From the NCBI GenBank assembly GCA_037501455.1, contig CM074864.1:35304001-35368000 (forward strand): DNA of 64,000 nucleotides. The letters are read 5' to 3'. This DNA comes from Lantana camara. Lineage: Eukaryota > Streptophyta > Magnoliopsida > Lamiales > Verbenaceae. The notes beneath the pieces are model-generated. The model was not told where the DNA came from, searched no databases, and saw only the letters and a list, made by a program, of their open reading frames with translations. This document shows positions 12,594-22,930 of this stretch, piece after piece. The number at the start of each line of letters is the position of its first letter. The stretch's first letter is position 1. The position numbers were made by a program, and so were the translations under genes.

Positions 12594-13206
12594 ATGGAGA
12601 ATCAGGAACACGGGAACCCATACCACACCTTGCTTGAGGAGTACGAAGCTCCACACACTATAGCAGTATCTCATCGTGAGAACCCTACGTGCTACTACAC
12701 TTGGCAACGGGCGAGGCATGTAGTTCGTAGAGGTAGGGGAGGTAGCGTACGACACGCTTATTATATGGAGCCGTTTAGTTCACATACTTGAGCCAGAGCG
12801 AGATGCATATTATATGGAGGCTCAGATGGCTTGTGAGTATCAGTTGGAGTCTACTAGGCATCATGAGTTAGCATTACAGAATGCCGTGAGTAGGAACTTT
12901 GCCCAGCAGCAGACGTCTACGTTGGAGTAGGAGAACGCCGATTTAGTGGCACAGGTGGGAGCTTTACAGCAGGACCTAGGCTCTATGACTCTTTCCAGGA
13001 ATGCCGCTCAGACCTTATATCAGCGCTACTGCTCTTGCATTCGGGACCGCCTTGTCGGTGCCTATCATCTGACCGGTGTACAGGCTGTTAAGGAGATAGA
13101 GGATCAGGAGGAGGCTGTAGCAGCTGAGTCTGAGGAGGAGGAGCAGCAGCGTGACGGATGGAGTCCCATTCGGGGTGAGGTTGTGGATGGCGACCAACAT
13201 GATTAG
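12594..13206 (+). pseudogene. Extra open frame between primer site and gag of F
   Basis: An ATG at 12594 opens 65 codons. A one-base frame change near 12790 continues the reading as EPERDAYYMEAQMACEYQLES, with one TAG at about 12928, and then runs to the stop at 13204-13206. The joined product would be about 200 residues. It is rich in Glu, Gln and Leu, with coiled-coil-like spacing (ENADLVAQVGALQQDL), an acidic EEEEQQ stretch, and no zinc knuckle. I do not recognise it. Some plant Ty3/gypsy elements (Tat/Ogre/Retand) have an extra reading frame upstream of gag, and this could be comparable; that is inference from position only. Confidence 0.4.
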
Positions 13207-13718
13207 ACAGAGGGTTTTATGGAGCTTGGTACATATAGGAGTAGTATCAGTGGGAGGTTGTACAAATCAATCAGCAGAGGACCTTCCCTTTTGACGTAGT
13301 AGCTGACTCAACTAGCCTGACAGATATGAGTGAGTTGAGAGCTTTGTAGGGTGTAACTTGACATAGATCAGGTCCACCCCATTTTGCTTTTTGTAGTTGT
13401 AGCTATAGCTCTCAAACTTGATGCATATATATAACCCACTTTTGTAGTTATATTCCTTGTCTCACATTTACTGCTTTCATACCTATTGCATTTTGAGTTA
13501 GAATTGCTTCAAGATACCAGCAGGACCGCAAGTGAGTACATTACTTTCTTGCGCTTTTACTTGCTTTATTATGTTTAATTTTGTGTTTTACTTTATTAAA
13601 TCTATGAAATATGATACCTATTGTTTGATATTATTTGAAACATGTATTTATGTGATAATATGCAACACATTCTAAACCACCATGCATTATATTCCTTATA
13701 AAACAACTGCAAATCAAT
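13207..13718 (+). other. Spacer between extra frame and gag of F
   Basis: About 510 bases with stops in all plus frames. No protein or repeat is recognised. It is probably untranslated leader sequence. Confidence 0.4.
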
Positions 13719-14339
13719 ATGTCTCCTCGAAGAGCTGCCCAAGACATCACTCCCCCTAGAGAAGGTGCATCCTCAGTAGGTGGAAATTCTGAGTTAGTAG
13801 ACGCTCTTAAAGAGATAGTGCAAACTTGTGCTAATGGAACGAAGGAATAATGAAAAGACCCTGGAGAAATTTCTACGAATGAACCGCCAAAGTTTTTTGG
13901 AGAACCCAGCGATGTAAAAGTTGAAATTTGGATAGCTAGTATAGAAAAGATCTTCGACGCCATGGGTGTCTCCCCAGAGGAACCAGAAAGAATCCAATTC
14001 GCAGTATTTATGTTAGAAGGAGCGGCGTTAAGTTGGTGGAATTATATTAAGCGTGTCTGGGCAGAAGATCAAGTTAATTATAGGTGGGTAGACTTTGTCA
14101 GAGTGTTTCAAAACAAATACATCCCTCAGATAGTTAGGGATGCCCGAGAGGCGGAATTTTTGGATCTGGTACAAGGGAATATGTCAGTAGGTGAATACGA
14201 AGCTAAGTTTATCAGGTTGATTCAATACGTCCCACACATCCTCCATGATGAACGTCGAAAAACCCAGCGATTCATCAAAGGACTTAAGTCGGATCTTAGG
14301 TGGGCTTTGGCCCCATTCGAGTTGGAAATCTATACTAAG
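13719..14339 (+). pseudogene. gag: gag of F, interrupted by LTR J
   Basis: The ATG at 13719 starts MSPRRAAQDITPP. Two adjacent in-frame stops (TAA 13848, TGA 13851) break the frame after 43 codons. The same frame then continues without a gap: PPKFFGEPSDVKVEIWIASI, LEGAALSWWNYI, FQNKYIP, LDLVQG, TQRFIKGL. These are hallmarks of the Ty3/gypsy Gag (retrotrans_gag) core. The frame stops at 14339 where LTR J begins; the 5 bases CTAAG before the junction are the candidate left target-site copy. Zinc knuckles and pol would lie beyond J and the elements inside it, outside the window. Confidence 0.75.
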
Positions 14340-15748
14340 TGTAACAGCCCGAAATAGGGGCAAGTTGGAAATTACGAAAATACCCTTACAACCCTAGAAT
14401 TTTCCTACATTCCCGAAAGTACTTTTACTATCCAATATTGTGATCAAGAGAATCCTCACATTATTTCGAGGATCTTGACACTCTCCGTGAACCATAATTC
14501 CCATCCTAACTCTAGTAGCATCAAAAAATTGGCAAAACCCTAGCTTATAGTTTGATCGTAAATAACTCTTTACTCATCTACCTTTCGATATTCAATATTA
14601 TAACCAAAATGGTCCTTGAATTATTTTATGAATTTTCATATATTTACCAAAACTCGATTCCACCCATAGCATATTTTATAAATATTTTCCCTTTTTAAAA
14701 ACCATCATTTTATTTTAAACAAATTAGCTTTTATCCAAGAATCGAAATTATACTTAAAACGATTCTTGAATTTTTCTCTACATTATAATGAATTTTCCAA
14801 ACTCTAAACTTCCTTATAACTTCGTTTATATAATTTTCCTATGATTTTCATCATCTTTAATATTCAAAATTTATAAACGAAAACTCTAAATATTCTGCAT
14901 TTATAATCAAAACGAAGCTCATTTTTCACTCATTCTTTCGTTAATTCACTACTTCAAGCTTTTACCTCTCGACTCTTGAATAAATTTTATATTATTTTAC
15001 ATTTATTTTTATTCAAGATGACATCATTCATGACCACATGAGCTTCTAGAAGATTTAATTAAATGAATGTAATTTCTCCGCATTACTTATGTAATTACCA
15101 AGCATTTGTTCAAAATATTATTTAACCACATCTCTTAATTAATTACCAAGCATTTGTTGAAATAATAGACAACCACATCTCTCTTAAACTTTCATAAATT
15201 GCTCAAAGACCCCTCATGACTACCTATAAATACCCCCCTCAAGCCTCATTTATAACTCACAATTCAACACAAAATCACTCCCTTTCTCTCCCTACCTCAC
15301 GCTACAACCTTCTCTCTCTACAAGGTATGTTTTTCTTTTATTATTTCATACTTTATATTATGTTCTTAGTATAATATAGTCATAGCATTCCTAGGATTAA
15401 TTAAATTATGCTTTAGGAATTTATTTAATGAAATATATGCTATTTATGCTAGTTTAGGAAAAATGTGGTAACATATATGCATATTATTTAATTAAATGCA
15501 TGAGTTATGATATGATATGATATAAATATGTGTTTAAATAATTATGATCTTGTTTGATTAAATTCATGCCCAGAATAATTTATTTAGAATTATTTTTCAT
15601 AGAAAATTCATATATTTTGCTATATTATGCTTCAAATTCTATGTTATAAATATGAATATGATCAAGTCTGTTACATACCTTCTTTCAATATTCAAATAGG
15701 CTCAAGAACATGTTCATGTTGCTCTTGAACAATTTTAAGTGCACTTGT
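14340..15748 (+). mobile_element. LTR J (F family), 5' part
   Basis: It begins TGTAACAGCCCG inside F's gag and parallels LTR F: fragments resembling 9480-9960, the TATAAATACC block at 15225, the CT-rich leader, and the TTTCTTTTATTATTTCAT block (15331). It stops at 15748 where G begins. The remainder is beyond the window. Confidence 0.75.
15225..15232 (+). promoter_or_regulatory. TATA box of LTR J
   Basis: TATAAATA in the context ACCTATAAATACCC, followed by an A/C-rich and CT-rich leader, exactly as in LTR F at 10271. Confidence 0.6.
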
Positions 15749-16822
15749 TGTAACGCCCGAGCGCGAGACGTCACATCCCCCGCACCATGACCCGACCCGT
15801 ATGTGAATTGGATTTCCACACACGAGCCAAATTGTAGCGAACGGAGACATACACACTCGCTAAGCCAGGCAGGACTAACCTATAACTTAAACCCCAACAA
15901 CAACAACAACAACAATCAGAGTAATAGAAAGGCAGAAGCAACCATTCATTTACTATATACTGAGCTAGATGCTCTAGATACCAACACGTATTCCGTATAA
16001 TGAGCTATATGCTCTAGGTACCAACACTTAAGTTTGAGTAAGATACATATAGGTACCATATACATGTACGCTCCATACATAAACAAAATCCAAAAGGTAA
16101 TCATATGCGTGTAAAGGAAAGGCTAGACACTATGCAAGACTCTCTCTCAGACTTGTATCCCGCCTAGCATCCCTTTCCTGCAAAAATAACTGAATCAACT
16201 CCGGGTTCAGTCTTAGACAAACTGGTGGGTATAAAAAGAGGCATGATATCATAATATTGCGAAATTTAAACACGTACATGCAAGTTATAATCCTTATTCG
16301 AGGTTTAGAATCCTTTTTCCCAAGTGGGAAATAAAATACAACGAATAGGATTATAACAATTCATTTCATTCATTAGGTCATTAGTGGCCCGGCGAGAGGG
16401 CGTGCATTATCTCCAACCACCACCTCGTGTAATTCATTAATCATTCATTCATTCATTCGTTCATGCATTCATTCTTTCGTGCACATTCATTAGATCATTC
16501 ATTCGATCATTCATATACTCCTTTTTCCTCTGGGTAGGGAACGGGTTTGCAAGGCCCGAACCCTCATTCATTAATGCTAGAGGGGTACATGAATCCCCTA
16601 AAACGCGGGTCCCCTTTCATTCACTAATCTCCTAGTGAAATCTAGGTTACCGAAATTGTTGGAACTAGTATATGTGGATTCCCGTCAGCCCATGCTTCCC
16701 TGGTTCACCAATACACTAAGTCCCGGGCCCCCATTCATTGTGAACATTCATTTCTCGCCAAAACTCTTGGTAGGATAACATAATAAAGGCTTTCGTTCGA
16801 AAACATTTGTTCGTTAAAACTT

Positions 16823-16834
16823 GGTATAAATACC
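16823..16834 (-). promoter_or_regulatory. Candidate TATA element of LTR G
   Basis: GGTATTTATACC on the minus strand lies 1085 bp from the LTR 3' end. It sits at exactly the same distance in LTR 2 (53958-53969), and nearly the same motif occurs in LTR B. Confidence 0.45.
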
Positions 16835-17450
16835 TATATAGGGTTTTGGCCAAAATCTTGCACATTAGGTGTTCGGGGTCATATTGTTAACTAATAGAAG
16901 AAAAACCCACCTGGTAGACAAAAGAACCCAACAAAGCTCTCACTGCCCGACCTCGCTTCCTAGCGGATCAAGATCTGTGTGACAAAGGTAGTATGAGACT
17001 CAATATGACCACATTTGACGCTCGGCTATAAAATGACATGCTATGGAATGCTTGAAACATAAAAACATGTTCAAATATGATCATGAATACCATAGAATCC
17101 AATTAAACACATAATTCAACAAGTTTCGTTCATTATACGATAAAAATCGCATTCATTCCCGTTCATATCATTCATACTTTCATACTTGCATTCATAGGGT
17201 TATCAATATCATATATCAATCATAAATCACATCTTTAATAGATCCACGTTGCATACAATTCACAAATACGAGCAATAAATGCAAAACAAGTAATAAAAGA
17301 GTTCCCCCAAAGCTGCCATTTTAAATGACACGGCCGTGTTGAGTTTTCAAAGGAAACGGACATGGCCGTGTCCGAGGTTTAAAATCCAAAAATTGAAAAT
17401 CGAGGGCTTGACATGGCCGTGTTGAGTTTTCAAAGGAATTGGACACGGCC

Positions 17451-17603
17451 GTGTCCGAGGTTAAATTTAGAAAAAATCAAAGTCGAGAGCCCAACACAGC
17501 CGTGTCCGAGGTTAAATTCAGAAAAAATCAAAGTCGAGAGCCCAACACAGCCGTGTCCGAGGTTAAATTCAGAAAAAATCAAAGTCGAGAGCCCAACACA
17601 GCC
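17451..17603. repeat. 51-bp tandem repeat x3 in G LTR 1
   Basis: Three 51-bp units start at 17451, 17502 and 17553 with GTGTCCGAGG. G LTR 2 has one copy at the same place. The unit is one palindrome plus its spacer, so the palindrome array itself was amplified. Confidence 0.85.
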
Positions 17604-18824
17604 GTGTCCATTTTCAGTTCAAAGCTGACACGTCATCGTTTTGCCAAGAAAAACAGAGCAAAAGCTCTGTTTCACGAGGGAAAAGCTTTGCAAAAGCAGG
17701 GCAGCAACAAGGAAGCTCATTTACCACCCTTAGGCATGAATTTAAGCCACAAAACTCATATATATCATGCAATCCATTCATATATGCAAGAATTCAAGCA
17801 TAAGATTGGCAAAAGATCACTCAAAACCAAGCTTTCATCCATGGAAGCTGCAAGCTTCAACAATGGAAAATCATGCTATAATCAACCAACACAAAATCCT
17901 AGCATAGAGAAATGAAAATGAAGTTACAAGCAACACATTCCATGCATCAACTCTCACTTAAAACCAAGGAAAGACATGGAACCAAGAATTCATATCATAT
18001 AATTCATTTTCAAGCTTTTCTCATAACACATGATTCCCCAACTCATAACAAGATATAATCGGAAGAAAATGGAGAGGAGAATGAGGGAAAAACAATCCAT
18101 ACCTTACCTTGGATGAAGATTGGATGAAAGTTGATGTTGAGCTTAGGGTTTGGATGATCAAAAGAGGGGTTTCCTTGGAGCTTTCTCTTGTCTCTTGAGA
18201 TGATGAATTGATCAATCAAAAGTGGAGGCAAGGAGAAGAAATTTGCTGATATTCAGTGATAAAATGGGTAGAATGCGGGTTGGTTCAAGTCCGGTTCGTT
18301 TAGTAAACGGTTCAAACAAGTTATAAGGTCGAGGTTGTGGAAAGATTCGTTGTCGGAGGTTCAAACGGTATCGAAAAAGTATAAGGTCAAGTTTAATGGA
18401 TAGGTATCGTCAAAACAAGTTCAACGCCGGTTACGGATCTCGATTTCGAGCTCCGGAGCTCAAGATATCGCGAAAACCGTTCGGGGTTGCCTAATATTCA
18501 ATTAGGTCCCTAAACTTTCAAAAAGTGGCAATTAAGCCCAAACTCAAGTTCCAATTGAGTCCAAAACATTCAAATAAGTTACAATCAAGCCCACGGATTA
18601 CCCGAAACACGTAATTCCATTCAATTAACACCGAATTCACGAAATTCATTTTCTCACAATTTCATTCATATATTCATAACACACATTGAAACTCATATAA
18701 AATTTAAACAATTAAATCAAATTAGAAACGAATTCGATTAGTAAAACATGATACAAAATCATATAATTAAATGTAAATATGCACGTAGCTCTTACCTGCA
18801 CGTGTGAAAACACGGGGCGTTACA

Positions 18825-18836
18825 ACCTCTCCCCAT
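18825..18836 (-). other. Polypurine tract, left copy of G
   Basis: The minus strand reads GGGGAGAGGT directly before the 3' LTR, the expected plus-strand primer position. Confidence 0.7.
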
Positions 18837-18858
18837 TAAATAGAATCCGTCCTCGGAT

Positions 18859-19824
18859 TCATTGCTCATTCGGAAACAATTCGGGGTAGAACTTCTTCAT
18901 TTTCTCCTCCGTTTCCCACGTGGCTTCTTCCGTCTTATCACTTCGCCATAACACTTTCACCAAGGGAAACCGTCTGTTTCGAAGTTCTTGAAATTTTCGA
19001 TCCAGAATCTTAACTGGTTTCTGAACAAAAGTGAGATTCGATTCAAGCTCAACCTCTTCAACCGGTAGTACCACTGATTCATCGGGATAGTACTTTCGAA
19101 GTTCCGATACATGGAAGACATTGTGAATACCCGTTAAACTTGGAGGCAAATCCAATCTATAAGCTATATCTCCGATTCTCTCCAAAATCTCATAAGGTCC
19201 CAAATATCGGGGATTCAACTTTCCTCCTTTTCCAATTCAGGTAAATCCTTTCCGAGGTGAAGCGTACATGAATACCCTATCCCCAACTTCAAATTCAAGA
19301 TCTTTCCTTCGCTTATCTGCATAAACTTTTCTGTCGATCCTGAGCTGCTTTCATCCGTTGTCGAATAATCTGAACTTTTTCGATGGCATCCTGAATAGCT
19401 TTGGAAGGTTTAATTTTCTTTTCACCTCTTTGTACCCCTTCTTGCTTACTCCACTTCCATTATTCCAAGTCGAAAAACAACGGGGATCGGCACTTCCTTC
19501 CATAAAGAAACTCATACGGTGCCATATCTATAGAAGCTTGATAATTGTTATTGTAAGCAAACTCAATCAAGGGCAGTTGTTCGTTCCAAGAACTCGAGAA
19601 ATCCAACGCACACGCCCTTAACATATCCTCAAGATATCTGATTAACCTTTCGGATTGCCCATCAGTCTGTGGATGAAAAGTTGTACTGAACTGAAGCTTG
19701 GTCCCCATACACTTCTGTAATTCTTGCCAGAACTTAGAAGTGAATCTCGGATCCCTGTCTGAAACAATACTAGCTGGTACTCCATGTAATCGAACAATCT
19801 CATCACAATACCTCTTAGCCAGCT
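18859..19824 (-). pseudogene. pol: G left copy: integrase core end and chromodomain
   Basis: This is the 3' part of the left-copy pol, cut off from the rest by A. From 19824 downwards it encodes the second catalytic Asp region of integrase (VSDRDPRF), then [12 protein letters not shown] with the catalytic Glu, an IEFAYNN segment and a [10 protein letters not shown] segment. A GAA-to-TAA stop lies at 19457-19459, and the frame is disturbed around 19230-19330. The final frame (19218-18859) holds the integrase C-terminal [11 protein letters not shown] segment, then the chromodomain-like tail ([31 protein letters not shown]), ending in TGA at 18859. Confidence 0.85.
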
Positions 19825-21022
19825 TGTAACGCCCCGAGTTTTCACACGTGCAGGTAAGTGTTACGTGCGCATTTATATTTAATTATATGATTTTATATTA
19901 TAATTTGTTACTTGAAATTGTTTATAATTTGATTATTTGTTTAAAAAAATTGCTTACGATCGTTTATTTGAACTATGAATGTGTGATCGGATTTGTGAAA
20001 ATGTGAATTTCATGAATATGGTGCTAATTGAATGAAATTACGTGTTCCGTGTAATCCGTGGACTTAATTGTAAGATATTTGAATGTTTTGGACTCAATTG
20101 GAAATTGAGTTTGGGCTTAATTGCTACTTTTTGAAAGTTTAGGGACCTATTTGTATAATAGGCAACCCTGAACGGTTTCGCGATATCTTGAGCTCCGGAC
20201 CTCGAAATCGAGATCCGTAATCGGCGTTGAACTTGTTTCGACGTTTCCTATCCTTTGAACATGACCTTGTGCCTTTTTGATATCATTTGAACCTTCTACA
20301 ACGAACCGTTTCATGACCTCGACTTTATAACTTGTTTGAACCATTTCTTAAACGAACCGGACTTGGACCAACAGTATCCTACCCATTTCTCTACTAGATA
20401 TCAGCATTCTTTCTCCCTTCCTACCCATTTTTGATCGATCCAAGCTTTGACATCATGCTTAACCAAGGCAAGAGCAAGGAAGAGAAGCCAAGAAACCCTC
20501 AATTTTTGATCATCCAAGCTTTGACCTCATGCTTAACCAATCCTCCATCTTCTTCTAAGGTAATTGGTGATTTAGAACCTCCATATCCTCCTCTATATTT
20601 TCATCTAGGTGAGGCATGATAGAAGTTGAGGATTCATGTGTTTGAATATATGAGAATGAATTGAGGGTTTGGTTTGTCCTTTGATTTTCATAGTTTGAGT
20701 TAAGATTTGATGTTTGATAAATGATTCTTGGAAGCTTTCTATCATTCTTACATGTTTAAATTTAAGGTTTGATGAGAAGGGCATGAGTTGCCATTGTTGA
20801 AGCTTGAAGTTTCCATGATTGAAAGCTTGATATTATTTGATCTTTTGCCAACTTTGGGCTTGAATTGATATCCATATGAATGAATTTCATAGCTTGCATG
20901 AGTTTTGTGACTTGAAAGCATGCCTAAGTGTGGGTTGAGAGCTTCTTGGTGGCTGCACTGTTTTGCAAAGCTTTTCCCTCGCGTAACAGAGATGATGCTC
21001 TGTTATCTCTTTAAAAACGATG

Positions 21023-21240
21023 AGCTGACACGGCCGTGTCAGCTTTGAACGGAAAATGGACACGGCCGTGTTGGGCTCTCGACTTTGATTTTTTTCAGAT
21101 TTTAATCTCGGACACGGCCGTGTCCAAATCCTTTGAAAACTCAACACGGCCGTGTCAAGCCCTCGACTTTGAATTTTCTGATTTTTAAACCTCGGACACG
21201 GCCGTGTCCCTTTCCCTTTGAAACTCAACACGGCCGTGTC
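21023..21240. repeat. Six-palindrome array in LTR A
   Basis: Six palindromes with core ACACGGCCGTGT have centres at 21033.5, 21065.5, 21117.5, 21149.5, 21201.5 and 21233.5, giving spacings of 32, 52, 32, 52 and 32 bp. The first extends to 22 bp of perfect dyad symmetry. The array repeats at 47381-47582 with identical spacings. Confidence 0.95.
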
Positions 21241-21550
21241 ATTTTAATTGGCAGCCTTGGGAAGTCTCTTTTCTTGCTTGAATTGCATGCGTGGTTCGTA
21301 TTTATGGATTATATCCATCGTGACTCCAATTTAGCTATGTTATGATTGTTATATAAATGCAAGAATGCAAGCATGAAAGTTGTGATCGGTTATATGTTTT
21401 AAGACCTTAATAGCGCACATGAACATGCCATTATATTTGTTTTATGCGTTCATATCATAAGCATAGCATTGTCGAGCGTCTTATTTGGGCATTCAGAGTC
21501 TCACTTCACCTGTTTTGCACAGATTTTTCTTCTACCTAGCTATATGACCC

Positions 21551-21558
21551 TATAAATA
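21551..21558 (+). promoter_or_regulatory. Candidate TATA box of LTR A
   Basis: TATAAATA in the context GACCCTATAAATA lies 1167 bp from the LTR 3' end. It is at the same distance in the 3' LTR (47968-47975). Confidence 0.5.
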
Positions 21559-22726
21559 ACATAACGTGAAAAGTTTTCGACCAAAATGTATATATATATA
21601 TAGAGTCATTTTCAAGGAGTAAATGTTTGCAACGTAAAACCCTTATTTTCTAAATCCAACCAAATGTTTTGGCGAGAAAGAAAGAATGAATGTTATGCAC
21701 GAATGGGGCCCAGGAACTTAGTGTGAGTGGCTATCCGGGGAGGCATGGGCCGACGGTGATCCCTCACATTAGTTCCACCAATTGACGGCGTAACCGGACC
21801 TCGTTAGGAGTTAACGAGGAATGGACGCTGAGCGCCATCTGGGGAGTCATGTTCCCCTTTTGGTCAATGAATGGGTGGTCGGGTCTTGCAAACCCGCCAC
21901 CAGACCGGAGGAAGAAGGCGTGAATGTTAATGAATGTGCACACAGGATTGAAATGCATGAACAGAATGAATGAAAGAATGTTTAAATATTTTACACGAGG
22001 AGTTGGTTGGAGATAATGCACGCCCACTCGCCGGGCTAATAATGACCAAATGTTAATGATTTGTTATAATCCCTTTTGATGATTGTCAGTTACCCACTTT
22101 GGGGAAATTCTTTAAAACCTCACTTGGGATTATAGCCTGCATGTGATTGTTTAATTATCGTCATATATACTATCTACGCCCAGTTTATACCCACCAGTCC
22201 CTTTTGGACTGAACCCGTTTGGTTTTCAGTTATTTTGTGCAGGTGTTAAGGGAGCTAGGCGGGAATACGGGTCCTAGGTCTTGCATTCGCCTCTAGCTTT
22301 TATATTTTGTTGTTACACTTGCATACTCGCACTTTCAATTATTGTATTTAAATGTTGTATTGGACCGTGATGGCATGTATATGTTGATTATGATTTGGAG
22401 CGTAATGGTATCGAGTTTTATCTCCCGTGGAATTAAAAGTTGGTACATAGAGCATAGAGCTCAATATATGATATAATTGTTGGTACCTTGAGCATATAGC
22501 TCAATCTACGATATATGATTTATTGCTTCCGCATTTTATACTATGTTGCTACTCTGATGGTTGTGGTTATTGGGGTTCAAGTGATAGGCTAGTCCCGCCT
22601 GGCTTAGCGTGTGAGTGTGTCCCCATTGGCTATGATTCAGCACGTATATGGAAATCCATTTTATATACGGGCCGGGTCATGGTGCGGGGGATGTGGTACC
22701 TCGCGCTCGGGTGCTACATCCTTGAG

Positions 22727-22738
22727 TGGTATCAGAGC
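22727..22738 (+). other. Primer-binding site of A
   Basis: TGGTATCAGAGC, the tRNA-iMet-type site, lies eight bases after the 5' LTR. Confidence 0.9.
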
Positions 22739-22930
22739 TTAGGGTTGCAAAACCCGGGCTTTTGTGTCGTGTGAGTCAGTCTAGGTCGTTCGGCTTAGGA
22801 ACTACTTGACTATGTGTTGCATATACATCTCTTTTGTGCTTGATTGATTCAAATTGTGGATTTTGGTTGAATTAATTGCATTATCATGCATGAGCTAAGC
22901 CTAGCACGCATTTCAGTATTTATTGACAGG

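Larger units (their letters stand above)
15749..18824 (-). mobile_element. G LTR 1 (3' LTR of left copy)
   Basis: This 3076-bp LTR reads TGTAACGCCCGAG...GGCGTTACA on the plus strand. On the minus strand it starts TGTAACGCCCCGTG and ends GGGCGTTACA. It contains the palindrome array, here expanded by a 51-bp tandem repeat, a GGTATAAATACC motif at 16823-16834, and the CAGTC/GACTG hairpin near 16214. No gene is present. Confidence 0.85.
19825..22718 (+). mobile_element. 5' LTR of A
   Basis: A 2894-bp LTR, TGTAACGCCCCGAG...CTCGGGTGCTACA. Compared with the 3' LTR it has one copy rather than three of the 36-bp repeat, and it lacks about 65 bp near 21528. G LTRs keep a counterpart of that stretch, so it was deleted here. 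It contains the cleanest palindrome array (21023-21240). No gene lies within. Confidence 0.9.

Noticed and set aside
17413..17915. 71- and 158-residue frames with 17-residue repeats
   Set aside because: The repeats are the translated 51-bp tandem unit in three frames.
21023..21240. Regularly spaced palindromes as a CRISPR-like array
   Set aside because: Spacers alternate 32/52 and are themselves repeated; the context is a plant LTR, with no cas genes.
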